From positions 7,241,001-7,305,000 of the forward strand of contig NZ_CP012382.1 of the NCBI RefSeq assembly GCF_001267885.1: DNA of 64,000 nucleotides, read 5' to 3'. The stretch is from Streptomyces ambofaciens ATCC 23877. GTDB taxonomy: Bacteria > Actinomycetota > Actinomycetes > Streptomycetales > Streptomycetaceae. Of the stretch, positions 41,650 to 49,532 are shown piece after piece. The first letter of the stretch is position 1. Every line of letters begins with the position of its first letter. The notes beneath the pieces were generated by a model that worked only from the letters and a program-made list of their open reading frames with translations, was not told the origin of the DNA and did no database searches. Made by a program: the position numbers and the translations under genes.

Positions 41650-43431
41650 ATGGAACTCGCCACTCCGCCACCGGCGGCGCGGGCCCCTGTCGCCTGGTAC
41701 AGCTGGTGGCTGATGCCACTGGGCCTGGGCGGCGGGACGGTAGCCGCCACGTTCATGAGCTCGGAGCGAATAACCGCGGCCGTCGCCGGTGTGGTGGCGA
41801 CGGCGGCGGGCACCGTGTGCGTACGCCTCCTCCTGCGTGGTCGCGCGCAGCTGCGCCGGGCCGAGCACGTCCACCGTGCCGCGCAGGCCGAGCACGCGCA
41901 GCGGTGGCAGCAGCACGTGGCCGGCCTGGAGCGGAGCTTCTCCGCCGAGCGTGCCGCCCTGGAGGCACAGCTCTCCGAACAGGCACAGAGCCACGAGGCA
42001 CGTCTGACGGAGCACACCCGCGCCTGCGAGGACCGGCTGGCCGAGCAGGCCGCGACGTACCAGACCCGCCTCGCCGAGCGGACCGAGGCCTGGCAGGAGC
42101 AGCTCGGGCACCAGCTGGCCGCGGTGTCCCGGCTCGCCGACGAGCAGCTGCCCGACGCCATGCGCAGGCTGCGCGCCGGTGACGCGATCGACGACATCCT
42201 GCCCACCGTCGAGCAGTGCGCGAAGGTCGGCGCCGAGCTCCAGGCCGAGCTGCGCAAGGTCCTCAGGACCGCGCTGATCGGCGTCGAGGCGGAGTTCGAC
42301 CGTTCGACCTCCGCCGAACAGGCCGTCATCGGCGTGGGCAACCGCATCCACGTGCTGACCAGCAAGCTCCGCGGCCGTCTGCACGAGCTGCAGGGCGAGC
42401 ACGGACGGCTGCCGGCCGTCGCCCGGGGGCTGATGGAACTCGACCAGGCCATCGGCCCCGCCGACTGTCTCGCCGCCAGCATCGGTGTGCTCGGCGGCTC
42501 CGACCGCCCGGGCCGGCAGTGGCAGGAGCCGCAACGCCTGCTGAGCGTGGTGCGGGGCGGCATCGGCCGGATCAAGGACTTCCACCGCGTCGAGCTGCGC
42601 CATCTGCCCGAGCTCGGCGTGGACGGCGGCCTGGTGGACCACCTCACGCTGGTCTTCGCCCACCTGCTGGACAACGCCGCGCGCTACTCGCCGCCCACCG
42701 AACCGGTCGTCGTCTCCGGCAAGGAGGTCCCCAACGGCGTCGGCATCGAGATCCAGGATTCCGGCAAGGGGCTCAGCGAGGAGAAGAAGCGCGAGGCCGA
42801 GCACGCCCTGGCGGGCACCTCGCCCGGCCCGGGGCTCGGTGGCATCTCGGAGGACGCCAACATCGGCCTGCGCGTCGTGGGAGCCCTCGCCCGTCGCTAC
42901 GGCATTCGCGTGACCTTCGCGGACTCGCCATGGCTGGGGACGTCTGTCGTAGTCGTTGTACCGCACAAGTACTTCAGCCCGCTGCCGGCCGCCGCCACCG
43001 GCGGCGCCGCCGCGCCGGAGACCGGGCCGGCCGGCGGCGCACCGCACGCCGGAGTGGCACCGGCCCCCGTCGCGTCACCGTCCGGCGCGGCACCGGCTCT
43101 CCGGCCGGCCCCCGGCCGAGCCGGCGACGACCCCGCCGAGACGACCCCCGGCGGCCTGCCCAGGCGCAGGAGCAGGCGTGAAGAGCCGGCCGCCGGTGCG
43201 GCCCCGGCCCCCGGGGCCGCCGCGTACGCCGGCCGGACCGACCCGGCCGGTCGGGCCCCCGTAGCCGCCGTTCCGCCGGACGCCTCCTTCGCCGGTCTCG
43301 CCGCCTTCGCCACCGCCGGACGCGAAGGCGGCGCGGCGACCGGCGCGGTCCCACCCGCCGAAGCCGCCGGCGTCCCCGACCCGATCACCGGTGGCGCGTC
43401 CACCGGGCACCGCACTGAAGAGAGCGACTAG
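41650..43431 (+). CDS. cvnA: CvnA, conservon sensor histidine-kinase-like protein
   Basis: 593 aa. ATG 41650 is preferred (GAAGGA six bases before). Two hydrophobic helices near residues 12-60 (WWLMPLGLGGGTVAATFM, ERITAAVAGVVATAAGTV) anchor it. A coiled coil rich in Glu, Gln and Arg follows (HAQRWQQHVAGLERSFSAERAALEAQL) to about 180. Helical dimerisation and an ATPase domain follow (LVFAHLLDNAARYSPP, the N-box, near 355; IQDSGKGLSEEKKREAE; GLRVVGALARRYGI). The last 170 residues are low-complexity Ala/Pro/Gly and probably unstructured. Conservon A proteins look like nitrate/nitrite-sensor kinases and act with the small GTPase system below. It begins a five-gene coupled operon. Confidence 0.92.
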   Translation: MELATPPPAARAPVAWYSWWLMPLGLGGGTVAATFMSSERITAAVAGVVATAAGTVCVRLLLRGRAQLRRAEHVHRAAQAEHAQRWQQHVAGLERSFSAERAALEAQLSEQAQSHEARLTEHTRACEDRLAEQAATYQTRLAERTEAWQEQLGHQLAAVSRLADEQLPDAMRRLRAGDAIDDILPTVEQCAKVGAELQAELRKVLRTALIGVEAEFDRSTSAEQAVIGVGNRIHVLTSKLRGRLHELQGEHGRLPAVARGLMELDQAIGPADCLAASIGVLGGSDRPGRQWQEPQRLLSVVRGGIGRIKDFHRVELRHLPELGVDGGLVDHLTLVFAHLLDNAARYSPPTEPVVVSGKEVPNGVGIEIQDSGKGLSEEKKREAEHALAGTSPGPGLGGISEDANIGLRVVGALARRYGIRVTFADSPWLGTSVVVVVPHKYFSPLPAAATGGAAAPETGPAGGAPHAGVAPAPVASPSGAAPALRPAPGRAGDDPAETTPGGLPRRRSRREEPAAGAAPAPGAAAYAGRTDPAGRAPVAAVPPDASFAGLAAFATAGREGGAATGAVPPAEAAGVPDPITGGASTGHRTEESD

Positions 43432-43436
43432 TCCCC

Positions 43437-43847
43437 ATGACGCACCAGGGAACCGACGTGAGCTGGGCGCTCCGCGACCTTGTGGAGAGCATCCAGGAGA
43501 TCCGCTTCGCCCTCGTCGCCTCCAGCGACGGCAAGGCCATCACCTCCTACGGCGCCGAAGACCCCGACGACGTGGACCGCTTCGCCGCCGTGGTGGCCGG
43601 ACTGCAGGCGCTGGCCCAGCCCGTCGCGGAGCAGTTCCCCCAGCACGCGGGGCAGTTGCGGCTGGCGATGATCGAAGTGGACGGCGGGCACCTCTTCGTC
43701 GTCCGCGCGGGCCTGGAGACGTATCTGGGCGTGCTCGCCCGCGAGGGCCTCGACCAGGGTCTGCTGGGCCATCAGATGCGCGACCTGGCCCGCAGGATGG
43801 GTGAACTCCTCGGCACCACCCCGCGCCAGGAGGAGCACTCTGGATGA
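43437..43847 (+). CDS. cvnB: CvnB, roadblock/LC7 protein
   Basis: 136 aa, ATG 43437, six bases after CvnA. Roadblock/LC7 fold with helix-sheet pattern LRDLVESIQEIRFALVASSDGKAITSYG, DRFAAVVAGLQALAQPVAEQ and GGHLFVVRAGLETYLGVLAREGLDQGLLGHQM. In conservons, B binds the GTPase D and modulates its nucleotide state, a signalling module thought to resemble eukaryotic G-protein regulation. Stop codon overlaps CvnC by 4 bases (ATGA). Confidence 0.93.
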   Translation: MTHQGTDVSWALRDLVESIQEIRFALVASSDGKAITSYGAEDPDDVDRFAAVVAGLQALAQPVAEQFPQHAGQLRLAMIEVDGGHLFVVRAGLETYLGVLAREGLDQGLLGHQMRDLARRMGELLGTTPRQEEHSG

Positions 43848-44215
43848 GTGCTCCCCGCCGGCCGACCGATCCGTCCGGTCTCGAGCGCTACTACGTCCTC
43901 ACCGGAGGGCGCAGCGGACCGGGCGGTTCGGCGTCGACCCTCGACGTGGCGACCCTCGTCGTCTCCCGGGCCGTCCCCTTACCGGGCATGCAGCACGAGC
44001 ACGAGGAGATCCTCCGGCGCTGCCGCGAACCGCTGTCGGTGGCCGAGCTCGGCGCCCACCTCCACCTGCCCTTCAACATTCTCGCGGTGCTGCTGTCCGA
44101 CCTGCTCCAGGCGGGCCGCGTCGAAGCCCGTGATCCCATCCCGGCGCACGACGCCGGCCGCGGGCCCGACCTCGCGCTCCTTGAGGAGGTACTCAGTGGA
44201 CTTGAAAGGCTTTGA
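43844..44215 (+). CDS. cvnC: CvnC, DUF742 protein
   Basis: 123 aa, ATG 43844 in an ATGA overlap with CvnB. DUF742 pattern: YYVLTGGRSGPGGSASTLDVATLV, EEILRRCREPLSVAELGAHLHLPFNILAVLLSDLLQAGRVEAR, the latter being a winged-helix-like segment. Conservon C proteins are part of the membrane signalling complex with A, B and D; the biochemical task of C is not known. The gene overlaps the GTPase gene by 20 bases. Confidence 0.92.
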   Translation: MSAPRRPTDPSGLERYYVLTGGRSGPGGSASTLDVATLVVSRAVPLPGMQHEHEEILRRCREPLSVAELGAHLHLPFNILAVLLSDLLQAGRVEARDPIPAHDAGRGPDLALLEEVLSGLERL

Positions 44216-44801
44216 CCGACCGGGGTCGCCGACGGCCGGGGAGACCCGCTCGGTGAAGGTGATGATCGCCGGCGGCTTCGGCACCGGCAAGACCACCATG
44301 GTCCGGTCCGTCAGCGACATCAAACCGCTGACCACGGAGGAGACGCTCACCCAGGCCAGCGCCGGCGTCGACCACCTCATCGGTGTCGCGGACAAGACCG
44401 AGACCACCGTCAGCCTGGACTTCGGCAAGATCAGCCTCAACGACACGCTGATGCTGTACCTGTTCGGCACCCCGGGGCAGGAGAGGTTCTGGTTCCTGTG
44501 GAACGGCCTCTTCAAAGGCGCCCTCGGCGCGGTCGTCCTGGTGGACACCCGGCGGCTGGCCTCCAGTTTCCGGGCGATCGAGGAGATGGAGCGGCAGCGG
44601 GTCCCCTTCGTCATCGCGCTCAACGTCTTCCCCGACTCCCGGCACCACCCGGTCGAGGAGATCCGCGACGCCCTGGACATCCCGCCGCACACACCGGTCG
44701 TCGCCTTCGACGCCCGGGACCGCGCCGCCAGCCGGGATGTGCTGGTCACGCTGATACGGCATCTGAAGGACCGCTCGGCGGCCGCCCTGGAGCCCCGATG
44801 A
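44196..44801 (+). CDS. cvnD: CvnD, Ras-like conservon GTPase
   Basis: 201 aa, GTG 44196 with GAGGAGG before it, inside the end of CvnC. P-loop IAGGFGTGKTTMV near residue 28, switch I region with LTTEETLTQASAGVD, switch II YLFGTPGQERFWF near 90, and a base-recognition element in VIALNVFPDSRHH in place of the classical NKxD, as usual for this family. Conservon D GTPases hydrolyse GTP slowly and signal through the A/B/C proteins. Its ATGA overlap with the P450 gene makes translation of all five proteins coupled. Confidence 0.93.
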   Translation: MDLKGFDRPGSPTAGETRSVKVMIAGGFGTGKTTMVRSVSDIKPLTTEETLTQASAGVDHLIGVADKTETTVSLDFGKISLNDTLMLYLFGTPGQERFWFLWNGLFKGALGAVVLVDTRRLASSFRAIEEMERQRVPFVIALNVFPDSRHHPVEEIRDALDIPPHTPVVAFDARDRAASRDVLVTLIRHLKDRSAAALEPR

Positions 44802-46045
44802 ACGACGACCAGACCCCGTCCGGCCCCACCGGCGGCGGCTGCCCCGTCGCCCACGCAGGGGGCGTCACCCGGCTCTACGGCCCCGAGGCGGCGACCGACC
44901 CGCACGACATCTACGCCCGCCTGCGCAAGGAGTACGGATCGGTCGCCCCGGTGCTCCTGGAGGGTGACGTGCCCGCCTGGCTGGTGCTCGGGTACCGGGA
45001 GAACCGGCGAGTGCTGGACAACCCCCTCCAGTTCAGCCGCGACTCGCGGATCTGGCGGGACTTCCGGGACGGCCGCGTCGAGGCGACGTCCCCCCTGATC
45101 CAGATGGTGGGCTGGCGTCCCGACTGCGTCTCCCAGGACGGCGAGCCGCACCGCCGGCTGCGCGGGGCGGTCACCGACAACCTGTACGCCGTGGCCGGCC
45201 GGGGCATCCGGCGGCACGTCACGCACTTCGCGAACAAGCAGATCGACGCGTTCGCCGACACGGGCCGCGCGGACCTGGTGGCCGACTTCGCCGAGTACCT
45301 GCCCATGCTCGTACTCACCCGGGTCTTCGGACTCGCCGAGCGGGAGGGGCGGAACCTCGCCGAGTCCAGCAAGCAGGTGATCAAGGGCGGAGCGGACGCC
45401 CTCACGCACAACGAGCGCATCATGGGCATCCTCGGCGAACTCGCCGCGCGCAAGCGGCAGGAGCCGGGCTCCGACTTCACCTCCGGTCTCATCGAGCACC
45501 GCGCCGGACTCGACGAGGACGAGATCGTCAACCACCTGCGCCTGGTGCTGATCACCGCCCACACCACGACCAGCAACCTGCTGGCCCGAACGCTCCAGAT
45601 GGTTCTCACCGAGACCTCCTGGCTGTCCGGTCTGGTGAGCGGGCAGCTGAACCTGTCCGCGGTCGTGGAGGAGGTGATGTGGAACTCCCCGCCGCTGGCG
45701 GTGCTGCCGGGCCGGTTCGCCACGGCCGACCTGGAACTCGGCGGCCGCCCGGTCAAGAAGGGCGACCTGCTCGTGCTGGGTCTGGCGGCCGGCAACCACG
45801 ACCCCGAGGTCCGGCCCGACATCGCCGCCCCGGTGCACGGCAACGCCTCGCACCTGGCCTTCAGCGCCGGCCCCCACGAGTGCCCGGGGCAGAACATCGG
45901 CCAGGCCATCATCGAGACGGCCGTCGACGTCCTGCTGCACCGGCTGTCCGGGCTGCGCCTGGCCGTGCCGCCGGCCGGCCTGACGTCCACCGCCTCCACC
46001 TGGGAGTCGCGGCTGGACAGCCTGCCGGTGGAGTTCACCGTCTAG
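44798..46045 (+). CDS. cvnE: CvnE, conservon cytochrome P450 lacking the ExxR arginine
   Basis: 415 aa, ATG 44798 overlapping the CvnD stop. Haem loop LAFSAGPHECPGQNIGQA with the ligand Cys near residue 364, I-helix LVLITAHTTTSNLLA near 250. The K-helix reads VEEVMWNSPP: the Arg of the otherwise near-universal ExxR motif is Trp. The same kind of change is known in CYP157 and related conservon P450s of Streptomyces, so it is a family trait and not a mutation. Conservon P450s may be part of the signalling set or a metabolic output. A strong hairpin follows, then the convergent terpene synthase. Confidence 0.9.
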   Translation: MNDDQTPSGPTGGGCPVAHAGGVTRLYGPEAATDPHDIYARLRKEYGSVAPVLLEGDVPAWLVLGYRENRRVLDNPLQFSRDSRIWRDFRDGRVEATSPLIQMVGWRPDCVSQDGEPHRRLRGAVTDNLYAVAGRGIRRHVTHFANKQIDAFADTGRADLVADFAEYLPMLVLTRVFGLAEREGRNLAESSKQVIKGGADALTHNERIMGILGELAARKRQEPGSDFTSGLIEHRAGLDEDEIVNHLRLVLITAHTTTSNLLARTLQMVLTETSWLSGLVSGQLNLSAVVEEVMWNSPPLAVLPGRFATADLELGGRPVKKGDLLVLGLAAGNHDPEVRPDIAAPVHGNASHLAFSAGPHECPGQNIGQAIIETAVDVLLHRLSGLRLAVPPAGLTSTASTWESRLDSLPVEFTV

Positions 46046-46065
46046 CACGCGGCACGGTGCCCGCC

Positions 46066-46094
46066 CCGCCCGGCCGGACGTCCCGGCCGGGCGG
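46066..46094. terminator. 12-bp stem terminator between CvnE and terpene synthase
   Basis: CCGCCCGGCCGG (46066-46077) pairs perfectly with CCGGCCGGGCGG (46083-46094) around ACGTC. It lies between convergent genes and can serve both. Confidence 0.75.
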
Positions 46095-46097
46095 TCG

Positions 46098-46137
46098 GCT
46101 CCCTCACACGGTCGACGGCCCGCTCCCTCACACGGTC
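46098..46137. repeat. 16-bp direct repeat including the terpene synthase stop codon
   Basis: GCTCCCTCACACGGTC occurs at 46098-46113 and 46122-46137, 24 bases apart. The second copy contains the stop codon (46128-46130) of the minus-strand terpene synthase, so the end of the gene has been duplicated downstream of itself. Confidence 0.85.
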
Positions 46138-47159
46138 AGCAGGTCGTCCACCGAGCCCCGCCCGGCCAGCTCGGCCGTGGCCACCGGACCCTCCTTGGCC
46201 GCCGCGTAGCGGCCGGTGGTCAACGCCCACTCGTAGTTGCCGTTGATCCAGTGCTGGATGGCCTCCACCCCCATCGCCACCCGGGCCCGCTCGTCCGCGT
46301 CCAGCCCCAGTTCGTCGCACATCAGCGGCACACGGCTCTCCAGGGCCACGTACTCGTCCAGGCGGGCGGTCGTCATGCGGTACGCCTCGTCGGCGGCCTC
46401 CTGCCACGAGCAGCCCCGCTCCCGGTGCAGCACGGCGATGAGGTTGTGGCCGTCACCGCGCCGGCGCTCGCGCTCGAAGGAGTGGATGTCGTTCATGAAG
46501 CCGATCGTGTCCGCGGCCAAGTCGCGCAGCCGCTCCATCAGCGGATGCGCCATCGCCGCGGCCGGCACCTCGAAGCGGCGGCTGCGCTCGCCCGCGTCGA
46601 TGCTGTGGTGGATGCCGACCGTACGGCGCCGGAAGACGGCGTAGTCGTCGATGCCGAGGGTCCCGGCCCGGCCATCGGCCGCCAGGTCGACCTCCTCGCA
46701 GTGCGCCACCAGGAACCTGCCCCAGGAGGCCGCGAACCGGGATATCCACGTCAGGGACATGCCATCCGAGAGGCGTTCCCAGACCTCCGCCCAGGCCAGG
46801 GTGATGGGGCACTCGACCCGAGGCGGGGTGCCCGCCGGGCGCAGCGGCGTGGCGATGAGCTCCCGCGCCACCTCCGCTATGCGCTCGGCCCGGTCCGGCC
46901 GGCCGGCGTCGAACTGGTCGTCGAAGAGGAAGGCCAGGGAGAACCAGTTCATCAGGACGACCATGTCGTCCGCCGACGCGTGGGGGTAGGTGCGGGCGGC
47001 GGCCTGCGCCAGGTCCCAGGACCGGTACTCCTCGAACCCGATCCGGCTGCGTACCAGTCCCCGCTCGCGCACCCAGCGCAGGTGGCGGTCGCGGGCGTGG
47101 GCGAGATGCGGGCTGACGGGGGTGTCGAAGGGGAGGTCGAAGCGGACGTCCTGAGACAT
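46128..47159 (-). CDS. Class I terpene synthase (sesquiterpene-type)
   Basis: 343 aa from ATG 47159 with AAAGGAA upstream. Aspartate-rich motif LFDDQFD near residue 85 (DDxxD), a pyrophosphate-sensing Arg in RRTVGIHHS near 185, the NSE triad NDIHSFERE near 227 (Asn, Ser, Glu spaced by four) and the C-terminal RY pair in TTGRYAA. These bind three magnesium ions and farnesyl (or geranyl) diphosphate and start cyclisation. The product cannot be told from sequence. There is no attached P450 on the same strand; the conservon P450 is convergent. A 430-bp region with a long inverted repeat lies upstream. Confidence 0.9.
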   Translation of the reverse strand: MSQDVRFDLPFDTPVSPHLAHARDRHLRWVRERGLVRSRIGFEEYRSWDLAQAAARTYPHASADDMVVLMNWFSLAFLFDDQFDAGRPDRAERIAEVARELIATPLRPAGTPPRVECPITLAWAEVWERLSDGMSLTWISRFAASWGRFLVAHCEEVDLAADGRAGTLGIDDYAVFRRRTVGIHHSIDAGERSRRFEVPAAAMAHPLMERLRDLAADTIGFMNDIHSFERERRRGDGHNLIAVLHRERGCSWQEAADEAYRMTTARLDEYVALESRVPLMCDELGLDADERARVAMGVEAIQHWINGNYEWALTTGRYAAAKEGPVATAELAGRGSVDDLLTV

Positions 47160-47589
47160 GTGTTTCCTTTCGGGAGACGAGACGCAGAGTCCCCCCGCCC
47201 CTGCGAGCGGACGTTCGCGAGACCGTCCGCACACTCGAACCGGGCCTCCCGATCCGGAAGTTGAATCGAGAAGCGATACGAGGCTGCCCCGACCCTAAAT
47301 GATCTACGCGGCGCCCGGTCGTGATCTTGGTTACTGCTCACGCCGCGGGCGCCGCGTACACTCGCGCGCCCCCCGCGTACGCCCGTGCCGCCCACGTCGG
47401 TACCGGGCCGAGCCGTGCTCCCGGGGCCTGCCCGCGCGCGTGCAAGTCCGACGCGCGACGGACGAGTTGGAGGGACGCGGCCCGAATGCGCGACGGCCGT
47501 CGGCCGACTGATTCGGCCGGGCCGGGATATCCGCAAGGTACAGGGCGCGGGGCACGTACGCCCCGCGCCCCGAATCCTCCGGAGGAGAC
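47160..47589. other. 430-bp intergenic region upstream of terpene synthase and VOC genes
   Basis: It holds the start regions of two divergent genes. A perfect 13-bp inverted repeat, TACGCGGCGCCCG at 47305-47317 and its complement at 47346-47358, encloses 28 bases of AT-richer sequence. No convincing gene is visible in it. Confidence 0.6.
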
Positions 47590-47985
47590 ATGGCACTGGT
47601 CAACGCGGGCGTCGTGGTGCTCGACTGCGCCGAACCCGAGCGGCTCGCCGAGTTCTACAAAGAGCTGCTGGGCGCGGAAGAGACCGAAGCGAGCGCCAAC
47701 CGGATCGAGATCCAGGGGGCCGGCGGCTTCCGCATGGCGTTCCGGCGGGACGTGAACGCCACCCCGCCGAGCTGGCCCCGCCCCGAGAACTCTCTCCAGG
47801 CCCACCTGGACTTCGTCGTCGAGGACCTCGACGAGGCCGAACGCGGGGTCGTGGGGCTGGGCGGGCGTCCGCTGGAGGCCAAGGACGCGGCCGGCCCGCA
47901 CGAGGAGCGGGGTTTCTCCGATCCCGCGGGCCACTCCTTCACGATGCGCCGCGGTATCGCGCCGACGGCACCCAAGCAGGGCTAG
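47590..47985 (+). CDS. VOC-superfamily (glyoxalase/bleomycin-resistance) protein
   Basis: 131 aa, ATG 47590 with CGGAGGAG before it. Paired beta-alpha-beta-beta-beta modules: VVLDCAEPERLAEFYKELLGAEE (residues 8-30) and AHLDFVVEDLDEAERGVVGLGG (about 70-92), ending GFSDPAGHSFTM. The usual metal ligands at the first strand are not all present (no His in the first module), so this looks like the sequestration or non-enzymatic branch. It stands alone between the terpene synthase and a membrane protein. Confidence 0.82.
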   Translation: MALVNAGVVVLDCAEPERLAEFYKELLGAEETEASANRIEIQGAGGFRMAFRRDVNATPPSWPRPENSLQAHLDFVVEDLDEAERGVVGLGGRPLEAKDAAGPHEERGFSDPAGHSFTMRRGIAPTAPKQG

Positions 47986-48033
47986 CGCCTGCCGGGTGCC
48001 GTCGGTGAAAGGGGGCCGGGCCCGGGGGTCCGG

Positions 48034-48336
48034 TCAGTCCCGGCCGCCCTTTCCGTCGGTCGGCCACACGCCCGTCGAGCGTTCGATGGCCTTGGCGCCG
48101 GTCCGGTCCACCGCGCTGCGCACCGCGGCGAAGATGGCGCCCTGGATCGCGGCGGCCAGCAGGATCTCCCCCCAGCCGCGGTCCGGGTCCAGCGCGTCGG
48201 GCGCGTCGTCCTCGTGCCGGAGCACCTTCCAGGTCTTCTGGAAGGCCATCCCGGCCAGCGCACCGCCCGCCCAGCCCAGCACGAAGCCGACGGGCTTGTA
48301 GGCGAGGGGGAGCGTCTTCTTCTTTTTCTTGCCCAC
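48034..48336 (-). CDS. DUF4235 small membrane protein
   Basis: 100 aa, ATG 48336. Very basic start GKKKKKTLPLAYKPVG, then two hydrophobic helices (VGFVLGWAGGALAGMAF and EILLAAAIQGAIFAAVRSAVDR) separated by a short acidic loop. This is the DUF4235 layout (AYKPVGFVLGWAGG, KxW, AAxQGAIFAAVRAxVDR). The function of the family is unknown; its size and charge suggest a small inner-membrane partner protein. The glutathionyl-hydroquinone-reductase-like gene lies just upstream on the same strand. Confidence 0.85.
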   Translation of the reverse strand: MGKKKKKTLPLAYKPVGFVLGWAGGALAGMAFQKTWKVLRHEDDAPDALDPDRGWGEILLAAAIQGAIFAAVRSAVDRTGAKAIERSTGVWPTDGKGGRD

Positions 48337-48384
48337 GTGGGTCTCCTAGGGTTCCGATGGGTGCGTCGTCGGTCGGTCGTACGG

Positions 48385-49410
48385 TCAGGGCCTGCCCGGC
48401 GCCGGAACCGCCTCGTCGGCGCGGACCGGCTCCGGCGGTGTCCCGTCGCCGAACGGCCGCCCGCCCAGCTCCTGCCGGTGATGGGGTGTGAGCCAGCCGG
48501 ACAGGTCCGGGCCCAGGGGCACGATGGCGGTCGGGTTGATGCCGGTGTGCACCTGGTAGTAGTGGCGTTTGATGTGGTCGAAGTCGACGGTGTCGCCGAA
48601 GCCGGGCGTCTGGAACAGGTCGCGGACGTACGCCCACAGCACCGGGTTCTCCGTCAGCTTCCAGCGGTTGCACTTGAAGTGACCGTGGTAGACGGCGTCG
48701 AAACGGACGAGCGTAGTGAACAGCCGGATGTCCGCCTCCGTGATGGTGTCACCGACCAGGTAGCGCTGCCGCTCCAGCCGCGGCGTCAGCGCCTCCAGAC
48801 GCCGGAAGACGCCCGCGCACGCCGCCTCGTACTCCTCCTGGCCGGTCGCGAATCCCGCGCGGTAGACGCCGTTGTTGACATCCTCGTAGACGCCCGCCAT
48901 CACCTCGTCGATCTCGTCGCGCAGGGCGTCCGGGTACAGGTCGGGTGCCCCCGGCCGGTGCAGGGACGTCCACTCGGTCGCGAGGTCCAGGGTGATCTGC
49001 TGGTAGTCGTTGGTGACCAGCTGCCCGCTGGGCACGTCCACGATCGCCGGCACACTCACTCCGCCCGGATAGCCGGTCTCCCGCCGGTCGTAGGCCTCGC
49101 TGAGATAGCGGATGCCGAGTACCGGGTCGCGGCCGTCCGGGTCCAGGGTGAAGCGCCAGCTGCGGTCGTCCTGGAGGGGATCGGTGACCGCCAGGGACAG
49201 GGCGTCCTCCAGCCCGAGCAGCCGCCGTGAGACGAGGGCGCGGCTCGCCCACGGGCAGGCACGGCTCACCACCAGCCGGTAGCGGCCGGGCGCCACGGGC
49301 CAGCCGTCCCGGCCGTCCGCGGTGATCCGGTCCGCGAAGTGGCTCCTGGACCGCTTGAAGGCCTTCCTGCCGTAGCCGCTGTTGCCCGGCGTTCCGCCGT
49401 CACCGCTCAT
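48385..49410 (-). CDS. Glutathionyl-hydroquinone-reductase-like GST (YqjG/ECM4 family)
   Basis: 341 aa from ATG 49410. N-terminal thioredoxin-like part with the catalytic Cys in VVSRACPWASRAL near residue 53 (CPWA/CPYA signature), VPAIVDVPSGQLVTNDYQQI near 125, then the all-helical C-terminal domain with YEDVNNGVYRAGFATGQEEYE and ADIRLFTTLVRFDAVYHGHFKCN. The family reduces glutathionyl-hydroquinones; actinobacteria lack glutathione, so a mycothiol-linked version is probable (inference). Paired with the DUF4235 gene on the same strand. Confidence 0.88.
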   Translation of the reverse strand: MSGDGGTPGNSGYGRKAFKRSRSHFADRITADGRDGWPVAPGRYRLVVSRACPWASRALVSRRLLGLEDALSLAVTDPLQDDRSWRFTLDPDGRDPVLGIRYLSEAYDRRETGYPGGVSVPAIVDVPSGQLVTNDYQQITLDLATEWTSLHRPGAPDLYPDALRDEIDEVMAGVYEDVNNGVYRAGFATGQEEYEAACAGVFRRLEALTPRLERQRYLVGDTITEADIRLFTTLVRFDAVYHGHFKCNRWKLTENPVLWAYVRDLFQTPGFGDTVDFDHIKRHYYQVHTGINPTAIVPLGPDLSGWLTPHHRQELGGRPFGDGTPPEPVRADEAVPAPGRP

Positions 49411-49532
49411 GGCCCCGCCTTCCGGTCGTTCGTGTGCTCTGGAGGACGCGTTCCCCGTTTTCGGCGGTCGGCACTGGTGAGCCACCCATCAGGCGGGTGT
49501 GAGCCCGGCCGGCCGAGGGCAGTCGGGCCCTC

